DNA of 64,000 nt, from NCBI RefSeq assembly GCF_029784155.1, contig NC_073691.1, positions 59,657,746-59,721,745 of the forward strand, in the 5' to 3' direction. This document shows, piece by piece, positions 32,806 to 43,330 of the stretch. The translations under genes and the position numbers were made by a program. Under the pieces are notes generated by a model that was given only the letters and a program-made list of their open reading frames with translations, was not told the DNA's origin and did not search any database. The DNA comes from Uranotaenia lowii (lineage: Eukaryota; Arthropoda; Insecta; Diptera; Culicidae). Position 1 is the stretch's first letter; every line of letters begins with the position of its first letter.

Positions 32806-35800
32806 ATCATTTTTGTCATTTTTATCATTTTTATTCATTTTTGTCATGATTGTCATTTTTGTCATTTTTGTCGTTTTCGTCATTTTTGTCATTTTTTGCC
32901 ATTTTTGTCATTTTTGTCATTTTTGTCATTTTTGTCATTTTTGTCATTTTTGTCATTTTTGTCATTTTTGTCATTTTTGTCATTTTTGTAATTTTTTGTC
33001 ATTTTTGTCATTTTTGTCATTTTTGTCATTTTTGTCATTTTTGTCATTTTTGTCATTTTTGTATTTTTTGTCATTTTTGTAATTTTTGTCATTTTTGTCA
33101 TTTTTGTCATTTTTGTCATTTTTGTCATTTTTGTCATTTTTGTCATTTTTGTCATTTTTGTCATTTTTGTCATTTTTGTCATTTTTGTCATTTTTGTCAT
33201 TTTTGTCATTTTTGTCATTTTTGTCATTTTTGTCATTTTTGTCATTTTTGTCATTTTTGTCATTTTTGTCATTTTTGTCATTTTTGTCATTTTTGTCATT
33301 TTTGCCATTTTTGTCATTTTTGTCATTTTTGTCATTTTTGTCATTTTTGTCATTTTTGTCATTTTTGTCATTTTTGTCATTTTTGACATTTTTGACATTT
33401 TTGTCATTTTTGTCATTTTTGTCATTTTTGTGATTTTTGTCATTTTTGTGATTTTTGTCATTTTTGTCATTTTTGTCATTTTTGTCATGATTGTCATTTT
33501 TGTCATTTTTGTCATTTTTGTCATTTTTGTCATTTTTGTCATTTTTGTCATTTTTGTCATTTTTGTCATTTTTGTCATTTTTGTCATTTTTGTAATGTTT
33601 GTAATTTTTGTAATTTTTTGTAATTTTTGTTATTTTTGTAATTTTTGTAATTTTTGTAATTTTTGTTATTTTTGTCATTTTTGTCATTTTTGTAATTTTT
33701 GTAATTTTTGTAATTTTTGTAATTTTTGTAATTTTTGTAATTTTTGTAATTTTTGTAATTTTTGTAATTTTTGTAATTTTTGTAATTTTTGTAATTTATG
33801 TAATTTATGTAATTTTTGTAATTTTTGTAATTTATGTAATTTTTGTAATTTTTGTAATTTTTGTAATTTTTATAATTTTTGTAATTTTTGTAATTTTTGT
33901 AATTTTTGTAATTTTTGTAATTTTTGTAATTTTTGTAATTTTTGTAATTTTTGTAATTTTTGTAATTTTTGTAATTTTTGTAATTTTTGTAATTTTTGTA
34001 ATTTTTGTAATTTTTGTAATTTTTGTAATTTTTGTAATTTTTGTAATTTTTGTAATTTTTGTAATTTTTGTAATTTTTGTAATTTTTGTAATTTTTGTAA
34101 TTTTTGTAATTTTTGTAATTTTTGTAATTTTTGTAAATTTTGCAATTTTCGTAATTTTTGTAATTTTTGTAATTTTTGTAATTTTTGTAATTTTTGTAAT
34201 TTTTGTAATTTTTGTAATTTTTGTAATTTTTGTAATTTTGTAATTTTGTAATTTTTGTAATTTTTGTAATTTTTGTAATTTTTGCAATTTTTGTAATTTT
34301 TGTAAATTTTGCAATTTTTGTAATTTTTGTAATTTTTGTAATTTTTGTAACTTTTGTAATTTTTGTAATTTTTGTAATTTTTGTAATTTTTGTAATTTTT
34401 GTAGTTTTTGTAATTTTTGTAATTTTTGTAATTTTTGTAATTTTTGTAATTTTTGTAATTTTTGTAATTTTTGTAATTTTTGTAATTTTTGTAATTTTTG
34501 TAATTTTTGTAATTTTTGTAATTTTTGTAATTTTTGTAATTTTTGTAATTTTTGTAATTTTTGTAATTTTTGTAATTTTTGTTATTTTTGTTTTTTTTGT
34601 TATTTTTGTTATTTTTGTTATTTTTGTTATTTTTGTTATTTTTGTAATTTTTGTAATTTTTGTAATTTTTGTAATTTTTGTAATTTTTGTAATTTTTGTA
34701 ATTTTTGTAATTTTTGTAATTTTTGTAATTTTTGTAATTTTTTAATTTTTGTAATTTTTGTAATTTTTGTAATTTTTGTAATTTTTGTAATTTTTGTAAT
34801 TTTTGTAATTTTTGTAATTTTTGTAATTTTTGTAATTTTTGTAATTTTTGTAATTTTTGTAATTTTTGTAATTTTTGTAATTTTCGTAATTTTTGTAATT
34901 TTTGTAATTTTTGTTATTTTTGTAATTTTTGTAATTATTGTCAGTTTTGTAATTTTTGTAATTTTTGTAATTTTTGTAATTTTTGTAATTTTTGTAATTT
35001 TTGTAATATTTGTAATTTTTTTAATTTTTGTAATTTTTGTAATTTTTGTAATTTTTTTAATTTTTTTAATTTTTGTAATTTTTGTAATTTTTGTAATTTT
35101 TGTAATTTTTGTAATTTTTGTAATTTTTGTAATTTTTGTAATTTTTGTAATTTTTGTAATTTTTGTAATTTTTGTAATTTTTGTAATTTTTGTAATATTT
35201 GTAATTTTTGTAATTTTTGTAATTTTTGTAATTTTTGTAATTTTTGTAATTTTTGTAATTTTTGTAATTTTTGTAATTTTTGTAATTTTTGTAATTTTTG
35301 TAATTTTTGTAATTTTTGTAATTTTTGTAATTTTTGTAATTTTTGTAATTTTTGTAATTTTTGTAATTTTTGTAATATTTGTTATATTTGTAATTTTTGT
35401 AATTTTTGTAATTTTTGTAATTTTTGTAATTTTTGTAATTTTTGTAATTTTTGTAATTTTTGTAATTTTTGTAATTTTTGTAATTTTTGTAATTTTTGTA
35501 ATTTTTGTAATTTTTGTAATTTTTGTAATTTTTGTAATTTTTGTAATTTTTGTAATTTTTGTAATTTTTGTAATTTTTGTAATTTTTGTAATTTTTGTAA
35601 TTTTTGTAATTTTTGTAACTTTTGTAATTTTTGTAATTTTTGTAGTTTTGGTAATTTTTGTTATTTTTGTAATTTTTGTAATTTTTGTAATTTTTGTAAT
35701 TTTTAATTTTTGTAATTTTTGTAATTTTTGTAATTTTTGTAATTTTTGTAATTTTTGTAATTTTTGTAATTTTTGTAATTTTTGTAATTTTTGTAATTTT

Positions 35801-36531
35801 TGTAATTTTTGTAATTTTTGTAATTTTTGTAATTTTTGTAATTTTTGTAATTTTTGTAATTTTCGTAATTTTTGTAATTTTTGTAATTTTTGTAATTTTT
35901 GTAATTTTTGTAATTTTTGTAATTTTTGTAATTTTTGTAATTTTTGTAATTTTTGTAATTTTTGTAATTTTTGTAATATTTGTCATTTTTGTAATATTTG
36001 TAATTTTTGTAATTTTTGTAATTTTTGTAATTTTTGTAATTTTTGTAATTTTTGTAATTTTTGTAATTTTTGTAATTTTTGTAATTTTTGTAATTTTTGT
36101 AATTTTTGTAATTTTTGTAATTTTTGTAATTTTTGTAATTTTTGTAATTTTTGTAATTTTTGTAATTTTTGTAATTTTTGTAATTTTTGTAATTTTTGTA
36201 ATTTTTGTAATTTTTGTAATTTTTGTAATTTTTGTAATTTTTGTAATATTTGTAATTTTTGTAATTTTTGTAATTTTTGTAATTTTTGTAATTTTTGTAA
36301 TTTTTGTAATTTTTGTAATTTTTGTAATTTTTGTATTTTTGTAATTTTTGTAATTTTTGTAATTTTTGTAATTTTTGTAATTTTTGTAATTTTTGTAATT
36401 TTTGTAATTTTTGTAATTTTTGTAATTTTTGTAATTTTTGTAATTTTTGTAATTTTTGTAATTTTTGTAATTTTTGTAATTTTTGTAATTTTTGTAATTT
36501 TTGTAATTTTTGTAATTTTTGTAATTTTTGT
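32806..36531 (+). repeat. 3.7-kb tandem array of a 9-bp unit, TTTTTGTCA then TTTTTGTAA
   Basis: About 410 units run without interruption. From 32806 to about 33590 the unit is mainly TTTTTGTCA. From there on it is almost always TTTTTGTAA, apart from a few reversions (for example 33669-33690, 35982) and rare single-base variants (GTTA, TATTTGTAA, CTTTTGTAA). The 9-bp period keeps all three frames open on each strand, so long frames such as (NFC)n, (VIF)n, (KIT)n and (NYK)n are repeat artefacts and not genes. The array ends abruptly against GGACCGGACCGGGC at 36533. Confidence 0.98.
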
Positions 36532-36532
36532 C

Positions 36533-36617
36533 GGACCGGACCGGGCTGGACTGTTCCTAAATTTTGTATCAAATATTCGGCAGCCCGGATAAAACCATGC
36601 AATCTGGCAACCTTAAG
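36533..36617. repeat. Family A repeat end abutting the array
   Basis: CAGCCCGGATAAAACCATGCAATCTGGCAACCTTA resembles the ends of the family A copies near 12040-12434 and 52840-53221 (CCCGGA blocks, TGGCAACxTTA finish). Confidence 0.45.
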
Positions 36618-37150
36618 TTATTGTCATATTTGTTATTACTTCATCAATATTACTCCCGTGCTTGGCTCAAATTTGTTGGGAAAAATCCCTATCTCAAGTT
36701 TTCTTATATTTTTAAATTAGAGTGATTGCATTAAAAAGCATTTCCTGATCTGTACTCCAATCATGTACCAATTGCTGTTCTGGGGTATTAGAGAAAATAT
36801 TTCCAAAATTTTATTGTGTGGTCCTTGTCAAATGGCAACATTTTTAGGACAACCTTTAAATTTAAAATAATTCAAATTTCATTATATTGACTACTAAACC
36901 TGAGATACCTATTTTCGCCAATAACAAGCGTTTTGTTTCGAAATTTTACATGGCATTGAAGCATTATATCGGTAGCTTTTTTTCGCTTGTAATTACTTAC
37001 TTATCCCAGTGCTTAATTAAAAATCTTAACGATATTTAAGCAACAATTTCGATTTGCTCATCGGTACAAATTGATTCCGGAAAATCAATTTACTTCTAGT
37101 GTGCTTGGGTAAAATTTGTTCAGAACGATTCGAATGATTGAAAACAATCA
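36618..37150. other. AT-rich non-coding stretch
   Basis: No gene or repeat recognised. Confidence 0.5.
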
Positions 37151-37690
37151 CTTCCTTTCAAACAGCCTGACTGGAAGTAGGTACGTATTCCAATAAAGTG
37201 TAGCGGATGGTGCAAAAAAAAATCCCTAAACCCCAAAAAATGAAAACGATTGAAAATCTGAAACACAACCTACCCGGCCCACCTGTGGTGCCGGACTGCC
37301 GGGCACGAAACTCGTATTGCCAAATTGTGTTCCACAACGTACACACGCAAGCACGCACGTAGGCACCTGTTTGTTTGATTTCAAGTGTCATTGAGGTTTT
37401 CCGGGACATCGAAGCGTGAAATTTTCACACCGCACTCGAGTGAGGCACATCGTCAAACATTCAACAAACGTCCGGCCGAGCGAGCGTCCGTTTGTTGAAT
37501 TGGGAAAGTGAATGAGAGGTTGACGTCGTCGTCGGCCGCGGTGAGTAGGGTAGTGCCCAGGCAATATGTTTACTGACGACACGGCAGCATCCGACGACCA
37601 CCACCGATTGTGTGGGAATCTGAATCGACAGGCCGAAAATTGATCTGAAATCAGTTGGAATGATCTCCCCAACAAAAAAAATCGATTGCA
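37150..37690. promoter_or_regulatory. CpG-rich unique patch, possible promoter or 5' UTR
   Basis: It is distinctly GC-rich and non-repetitive (CGTCGTCGTCGGCCGCG at about 37520-37540). On the plus strand GGCCGCG|GTGAGTAGGG (about 37540) is a good splice donor. On the minus strand ATGTCCCGGAAAACC with a following AAACAG|GTGCC is possible. This composition in an AT-rich, repeat-filled region is typical of insect first exons, but neither strand gives a provable gene. Confidence 0.3.
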
Positions 37691-37798
37691 ATTGTACGTA
37701 TATACATAAATGAAAAGCTTAATTTAAATCCTCTCTTAGCTTTCAAAAAATTGACTTTAACAGCTTAGTGACTGAAAATTATTTTAAATAGTGTATAT

Positions 37799-37864
37799 CG
37801 CTCCCATAGTTCAATATTGGTTGAAGAAAATTTTCAAAATAACCAATATTGAACTATGGGAGCA
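37799..37864. repeat. Perfect 22-bp-arm hairpin
   Basis: CTCCCATAGTTCAATATTGG at 37801 and its inverse at 37841-37862 form 22-bp perfect arms with an 18-nt loop. Weaker pairing continues outwards (AGTGTATATCG with CGATAATTATAAATACACT). It is either a tiny MITE or a transcribed hairpin. Confidence 0.7.
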
Positions 37865-38079
37865 ATAACAGCAATTTGCTTATGTGCGATAATTATAAAT
37901 ACACTATAGAATAACCGTCATTTCAAAAATCTTATTGTGTTCGACCAAATTTTGGCTGCGTACAGTTGTTTACATTGAAGTGAAATGAGCGTTGTCATTT
38001 TTTGTCCTTTTTTGCGAAGCAATCTTAAAACGCGTGGCCTTACTTTCAAGAAAAAGAAAAAAAAAAAGATGGGGAAAAT

Positions 38080-38290
38080 GGGGCTCTGTGCTAAGGACTA
38101 GCTTAGGAAGAAGGTATGAATGTCGGCACAGTTCAAACCGCGCTGAGAAAGTATAGAATACAGTGTTCTTTCGTAGATTTCCCGAGACGCGGTAGGAAAC
38201 TTGGCCCTGCTGTCCCTTCAATGAACAAGAAGATCAAGGATTTCTACAAACGGCATTCAGATCTTCACATTACAGCAAATCCTTCAAAAT
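38080..38290 (+). pseudogene. Mariner-type transposase N-terminal fragment
   Basis: VGTVQTALRKYRIQCSFVDFPRRGRKLGPAV and MNKKIKDFYKRHSDL match the first DNA-binding HTH and linker of mosquito mariner/ITm transposases. Upstream codons contain stops, and the catalytic domain is absent. At about 38290 the sequence switches directly into a LINE reverse transcriptase in the same orientation. Confidence 0.6.
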
Positions 38291-39349
38291 CGCCGTGAAT
38301 ACCAAGTTCCTACGCACTGTCGACTTCAAAACCGCATACGATACGATCGTTCGTGTTGAGCTATGGGAAATCATGGACGAAGCGGCTTTTCCGGGAAGCA
38401 GGCCAGACCGATCAAGGCGACGGAGGAAGGATCGCAGTGTTGTGTGCGGATTTCTTGTGGATTCTCGAGTTCAATCGAAGCGCGCAGATGGCTTCGACAA
38501 GGCGATGGTCTATCCTGCATGATGTTCAACGTGGCGCTAGAAGGTGTTATTTGACGAGCGGTGGGCGAAATGCGGGGCACGATTTTCAACAAATCCAGTC
38601 AACTTATATGCTTTGCCGATGACATTGATATAGTCGCCAGATCATCAGCGGCGGTGGAGGAAATCTACCGCAATCTGAAACGCGTAGCAGGAAGGATTGG
38701 GTTGCTGGTTACTACGTCCAAGACGAAGTACATGCTGGCCTGTGGATCCGAAACCGACCGAACCCGCTTGTCCAGTAATAACAAGGTCACGATCGACGGC
38801 GAAGAGCCGGCTCACTGGTAACCGCAGACAATGACACCAGCCGTGAGATCCGGCGGCAAATTATTATCAGCGGAAGTCGTGCCTACTATGGACTCCACAA
38901 GCAACCGCGGTCGAGAAGACTTAGCCCTCGCACGAAGTGTAACCTGTATATGACGCTCATTAGACCGGTTGTTCTCTTCGGTCACGAAACATGGATATTG
39001 CTCGAGAAGGACCTGCGTACACTGGGAGTATTCGAGCGACGAATGTTAAGAACCATCTTTTCATGCGAGAGAACGGAGTGTGGAGGCGAAGGATGAACAA
39101 CAAGCTCGCGCGACTCTACGGCGCACCCAGTATCCTGAAGGTGGTTAAGGCTGGCTGGATACGCTGGGCGGGACATGTTGCGAGAATGCCGGACGACTGT
39201 CCTGCAAAACAGATGTTCGCTACGAATCCGGTAGGAATGCGACGAGCAGGGGCACAACGAGCGAGGTGCCTAGACCAAGTGAAGCGTGATCTGGCGAATG
39301 TGGATTGGGATGTCCAGGAATTAGGAAAACGGTTGCCATGGACCGAGTG
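38290..39349 (+). pseudogene. RTE-type LINE reverse transcriptase, 3' part
   Basis: Shifting frames read TVDFKTAYDTIVRVELWEIMDEAAFPG (block A Asp), KATEEGSQCCVRISCGFSSS, RRWLRQGDGLSCMMFNVALEGVI, SQLICFADDIDIVARS (FADD catalytic pair), RIGLLVTTSKTKYM, and finally IRWAGHVARMPDDCPAKQMF and GAQRARCLDQVKRDLANV. This last block is the C-terminal motif common to RTE-like LINEs. At least four frame changes are needed. The stop near 39350 is followed by a short AT-rich tail. The RTE clade call is by motif recognition only. Confidence 0.75.
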
Positions 39350-39440
39350 AATTTAAGTAATAATGTTCATCAAGTTATTTCGTGAGATGGAATACTATGT
39401 AAAAATTTAAAAAAATAACGGGATGTGACAAAGATACTAG

Positions 39441-40373
39441 GTACCGTAAAACGAGGTAAGATTGATAACTTTTTTCAATATTTATCGATTATGTTTTCTG
39501 TTAAGGGAAATGTGGCATGTTTCATATTTTAAAACCAGTACTGGACTCCTATGAACGTGAAATATTGTTGCAGAAATTTTTTAGACTACTCTTAATTTGA
39601 TTTAAAAATCAATTTCGTCTTTTTTTAGAATATAATGCTTTGGGGTAACATTGATCAGTCTTTATTTTGACGATTTTCGAGCTTTCTTGATCATAAAGGA
39701 TATAAATTACCTCCATAATATTTACAAATGCTAGTAGTTGACAAACTAAGGGAGTTCGTGTGTTAAAAAAGAACAATCATTAAAACCGAAAGATGGACCA
39801 CAATGCTGCATAAATTAAGGCGCTAATTTTTTAACATTACTTAAAAAAAATTAACTTCAAAAAAAAATTGCCATCATTAAATTCTCTAGGCCCTCGCACT
39901 AAACCCCCTTTAATTTTTTCCTTAGAACTTTACCATTTGATAGGATCTCTAGCCTTTTGTCCTAGACTAGCTTACTATTGGAAAATGTGCCTATTTTTAA
40001 AATATCAACGATTTTCCTAAAAATACAAGAAAAACTACACCAAAACAATATATTTATTAAGAAATAAAGTTGAACTGTCACAGAAATCAACCTGCTGCTT
40101 CTTAACGCTTTGATTTAATCAGGAAAGGTGTTTGTTTGCGAACCTTCGAGAACATAGATCATTCAGGATTTTTATCTACATTTAAAGATTTCAAAAACAA
40201 ACCAAGTTTTATACAACTTTAAACTCAACTTATAGGTTTTTAAACGTAGAAAAAAGTTTAAAGATATTTTAAATTTATGTACCTAGACTTAGTTGTTCAT
40301 GATTATTTATGTGGCAAATTTTCATGTTGATCAAAGCTACCCCGGTGATCAATGTTATCCCGTTATATGGTAC
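39441..40373. mobile_element. Family B inverted-repeat element, copy 1
   Basis: The ends are GTACCGTAAAACGAGGTAAG (39441) and the inverse GTTATCCCGTTATATGGTAC (to 40373). The same family lies at 56262-57234: both share TTCATGTTGATCAAAG(C/T)TAC, AACCTTC(G/A)A and CCTCGCACTA words. It is non-coding and of MITE type. Confidence 0.75.
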
Positions 40374-40671
40374 ATACTTTTAATTTTATGAACCTCGTAT
40401 GAATCAACACTTCTTTCAATAATTACCTGATGTTTTAATGGGTTTATTGAAATAGATTACATGTTCTATGTTCAAATACTCAGCGCAGAAAAATAAAATT
40501 TCAACCATATTCAAACTTCAATTACGTTTCCTTTATTTATAAATTATGACTTTGGTATGAGTTTTCTTTATCAATTTATAGCGATAAGACAAACCTTTCA
40601 AAATCGAAATTATGTTTCATTAAGTACTATATACAATTCGACAGCTGCACTGGTTCTGGGTAAGCTTCAAT

Positions 40672-40770
40672 TAGGAGGCTCTTTGAAAAAAGTATTTCAG
40701 TCAGCTGTGGCGTCCCTTTGCGTAGGATCAAAGCTGACTGAAATACTTATTTCAAAGAGCTTCCTGATTA
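40672..40770. repeat. 38-bp-stem hairpin with a 25-nt loop
   Basis: GCTCTTTGAAAAAAGTATTTCAGTCAGCT (40678-40706) pairs with AGCTGACTGAAATACTTATTTCAAAGAGC (40732-40760), with the pairing extending outwards and only a few mismatches. The size is miRNA-precursor-like, but it could equally be a small inverted-repeat element. It lies just before the truncated LINE. Confidence 0.65.
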
Positions 40771-40775
40771 TAGCT

Positions 40776-40990
40776 TAATGGTACCTATTTACCAGTAGAT
40801 CAACACGGCTTTTTTCCGGGAAGATCAATAAACGCTAATCTGACACAATTCACCTCCTATTGCATCAAAGCCATTGAGGAGGGCTTTCAGATTCATGCCA
40901 TATATACAGATCTCCAAGCTGCATTCGATCGTGTAAATCATCGACTTCTTCTTGCAAAGCTGAAACACCTGGGTGTGTGCTCGACATTTT
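40776..40990 (+). pseudogene. Jockey-like LINE, segment 1 (RT blocks 2a-A)
   Basis: The frame reads PVDQHGFFPGRSINANLTQF and IHAIYTDLQAAFDRVNHRLLLAKLKHLGVCST, the start of a LINE RT (first catalytic Asp in TDLQAAFD). The LINE is 5'-truncated here. The reading continues at about 41300 after an insertion. Confidence 0.8.
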
Positions 40991-41303
40991 CTTTTTCTTT
41001 ATTTGGTTATGACCGAAGAAGTTTATAAAAACTGTTGACGGTTCCTAGACAGTGTTACAGCTCCAGGGTTGTGTGTACTTATGTAATATGTACTTAAATT
41101 TAAAACACTTCCGTTGCTGCCGTTAGGGAAACAGTAAGGATAGGAAGGAAGGAATGGAGATTAAGGGTGGATTTTGGAGGTGGAGAGGAGAAAGGATGAG
41201 TTTTGGAAAGGGTGCTTAAAAATTTCCCACACCAGGTTGCACACGGTTACGAAGACCATTTCCTGTCTTCTCCTCCCAAGAGCCCATAGCTTAGACAAGA
41301 TTT
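40988..41303. other. About 310-bp insertion within the LINE, unidentified
   Basis: This interrupts the RT between VCST and VSWFGF. It is GC-moderate and purine-rich in the middle (GGAAGGAAGGAATGGAG). It could be a SINE-like insert. No clear target duplication or promoter boxes are seen. Confidence 0.5.
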
Positions 41304-41836
41304 TTGTTTCCTGGTTTGGCTTTTACTTGTCAGACAGACGGATGTCAGTTCAACTGGGTTCCTGTGAAGCAAGGGAGCTCAATAGTTCATCGGGGATCCC
41401 TCAAGGTAGTAACCTTGGCCCCTCATGTTCTCCCTGTTCTTCACCGATGTTCTAGCGGTTCTTCCCGAGGATTGAAGAATTGTCTACGCCGATGATCTAA
41501 AGCTGTTTGCAAAAGTTAAACATGAAAACGACTGCCTAACCCTCATACGTTATGTTGACCAATTTGCAGACTGGTGTAGTCTGAATCATATGACCATAAG
41601 TATTCCAAAATACGCGGTAATTTCGTGCAGCAGAAAATCCTCTCCGACTAGCTGGAACTATCAAATATCTGACACTCCGCTGTTGCGAGTCTCAATCATC
41701 AGGGACCTCGGTGTTCTACTCGATGAGAAACTGACCTTCAGAGCTGCTACATTCTGGCCAAAGCAAATCGAAACCTTGGGTTTATCATTCGCCTCCCCTG
41801 GAGGAATTACCAGGAGCTCACCGATTACAAACATCG
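41300..41836 (+). pseudogene. Jockey-like LINE, segment 2 (RT blocks B-E)
   Basis: VSWFGFYLSDRRMSVQLG, SSGIPQGSNLGP, then in another frame VYADDLKLFAKV (41479-41515, catalytic YADD) and ISIIRDLGVLLDEKLTF are recognisable, with stops and at least two frame changes. An internal deletion before RLPWRNYQELTDYKHR removes part of the thumb. It breaks at the target duplication CATCG (41832-41836). Confidence 0.8.
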
Positions 41837-42357
41837 CACAATGGGGAAAAAAGTGTACAAACCGCGAAGAAATTCAACATCTTTCGTTCTACATGACCCA
41901 AATCTATGAAATTATACTTTCCTTTTGTGAAAATTTCCGGACAATCAATTGGACATAGTTTCAAACGCCACACAAGCTTGCAAACGTAGATATAGTGCCT
42001 TTTTAACCCCTAATTCCTCTATATTTTGTAAACATTCCAGAAAAACACTGTTTCCAACCAAAGAATTTTGAACGAATCAAGCCTATCGCGTGTATTTTTT
42101 TCTGAGGAATCGAATGAAGGCTGTTTTGGCCACCGCACGCTTCAGAAAATGAAGTTATGACTGTTTTTACCCTCAATTCCCCTATATTTTTCAATTATTT
42201 CTAAAAAATGCTGGTTCGGACTTCGAAATTTTGAACCAAATGGGTTGTATCTTGTGTGTTTTTTTTTCGAGCAATCGATTGAAGGCTTCTTAAGCCCCCG
42301 CACACTTCGAAAAATGAAGTTATGGCTGTTTTACCTGCAATTCCCCTCAATTTTTCG

Positions 42358-43330
42358 GTTGTACTCCATTTACCCGAAAACCATTGCCCAGAATGAAAAA
42401 TCCCCAGAATTCCAATCGCCAGAAAGAACCATTCCCCAGAATTTTTTTCCCCAGACGAACCATTCCCCAGAAAATTTTTCGCCAGAATGTACCATTTCCC
42501 AGAAATTTTTCACCAGAATGAACCATGTACCAGAAATTTTTTCGCCAGAAGGACCATTTCCCAGAAAATTGAAAACATTTATCCTTACTAGAAATTATTT
42601 AAAAAAAGGAATTGTTACAAATAAAAATGGGGTTTCATAACTTTATTCTTTTGCGGCAAGGCCGCAACCAACGAGGATGAAGGGGCTGAGGCGGCACAAA
42701 GCCGCCGAAGCTCCCAAATCCGAGGAGGCCGCCGACCCGCCGTCGGAAGCGGCGGCCCTAAGGCATTGGTCTAGGTCTGCCGGGGCTTCCTAGGTCTGCG
42801 TGAAAGCTAGGGGTGATCCCTTAGCCCCGTCCGCCACGCGACAGCGTGAAGGACAAAACGTCTTTCAAGTTCGAACGCGCAGCGTGAGGAGTCGGATACC
42901 AAAACGGTTTTTAAAGGACCATGGTAAGCATTGAATCAATTAAAGTACCCAAACCATAAACAAAGCACAATGTTGGTTCTAAAATAAATTTAGTTGAAAA
43001 ATTTCAAAGTCGTAGTTTCATTTAAAAAATCATTTTGAAAAAATTAATTTCGAATCATATGAAATATTCAAGAATTCATTAGAAAAAAAAACAAACAAAA
43101 ATACTAGGGGAAAAAATCTGGGATTTGTGCCATTCTGGTAAATGTTCCATTCTGGGGAAAAAAATTCTGGGAAATGGTCCATTCTGGGAAAAAAATTTCT
43201 GGTAAATGGTGCATTCTGGGGATTTTTTTTTCTGGGAAATGGTTCATTCTGGGGTTTGATTTCGGGTATTTGTCATTCTGGTAAAAATTCATTCTGGGCA
43301 ATGGTTTTCGGGTAAATGGGATACAATCCA
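42358..43330. mobile_element. Nested foldback with CCAGAATG-type repeats
   Basis: TCCATTTACCCGAAAACCAT (42366) and the inverse ending near 43322 bound it. Multiple short units of the type ACCATT(C)CCAGAA(T/A)TTTTT(C)CCAGAATGA on the left mirror ATTCTGGGGAAAAAAATTCTGGGAAATGGT units on the right. The centre is a GC-rich block (see 42644-42933) followed by AT-rich sequence. Confidence 0.75.
42644..42933. other. GC-rich, hairpin-rich core of the nested foldback
   Basis: About 290 bp with composition totally unlike the surrounding sequence, with multiple short palindromes: GCGGCAAGGCCGC, GGCGGCACAAAGCCGCC, CCGCCGTCGGAAGCGGCGG. Two AGGTCTGC words lie close together. No convincing frame. Origin unknown. 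Confidence 0.7.

Noticed and set aside
32806..36531. CRISPR-like array
   Set aside because: The units are contiguous 9-mers with no spacers, in a eukaryotic context.
32786..36720. Very long open frames such as (NFC)n, (VIF)n, (KIT)n, (NYK)n
   Set aside because: They are translations of the 9-bp array. A period divisible by three keeps all frames open, and there is no non-repetitive coding content.
42245..42640. 131-aa frame rich in SPE/PEFFSPE repeats
   Set aside because: It reads the short CCAGAATG-type repeats of the nested foldback. The mirrored frame exists on the other side.
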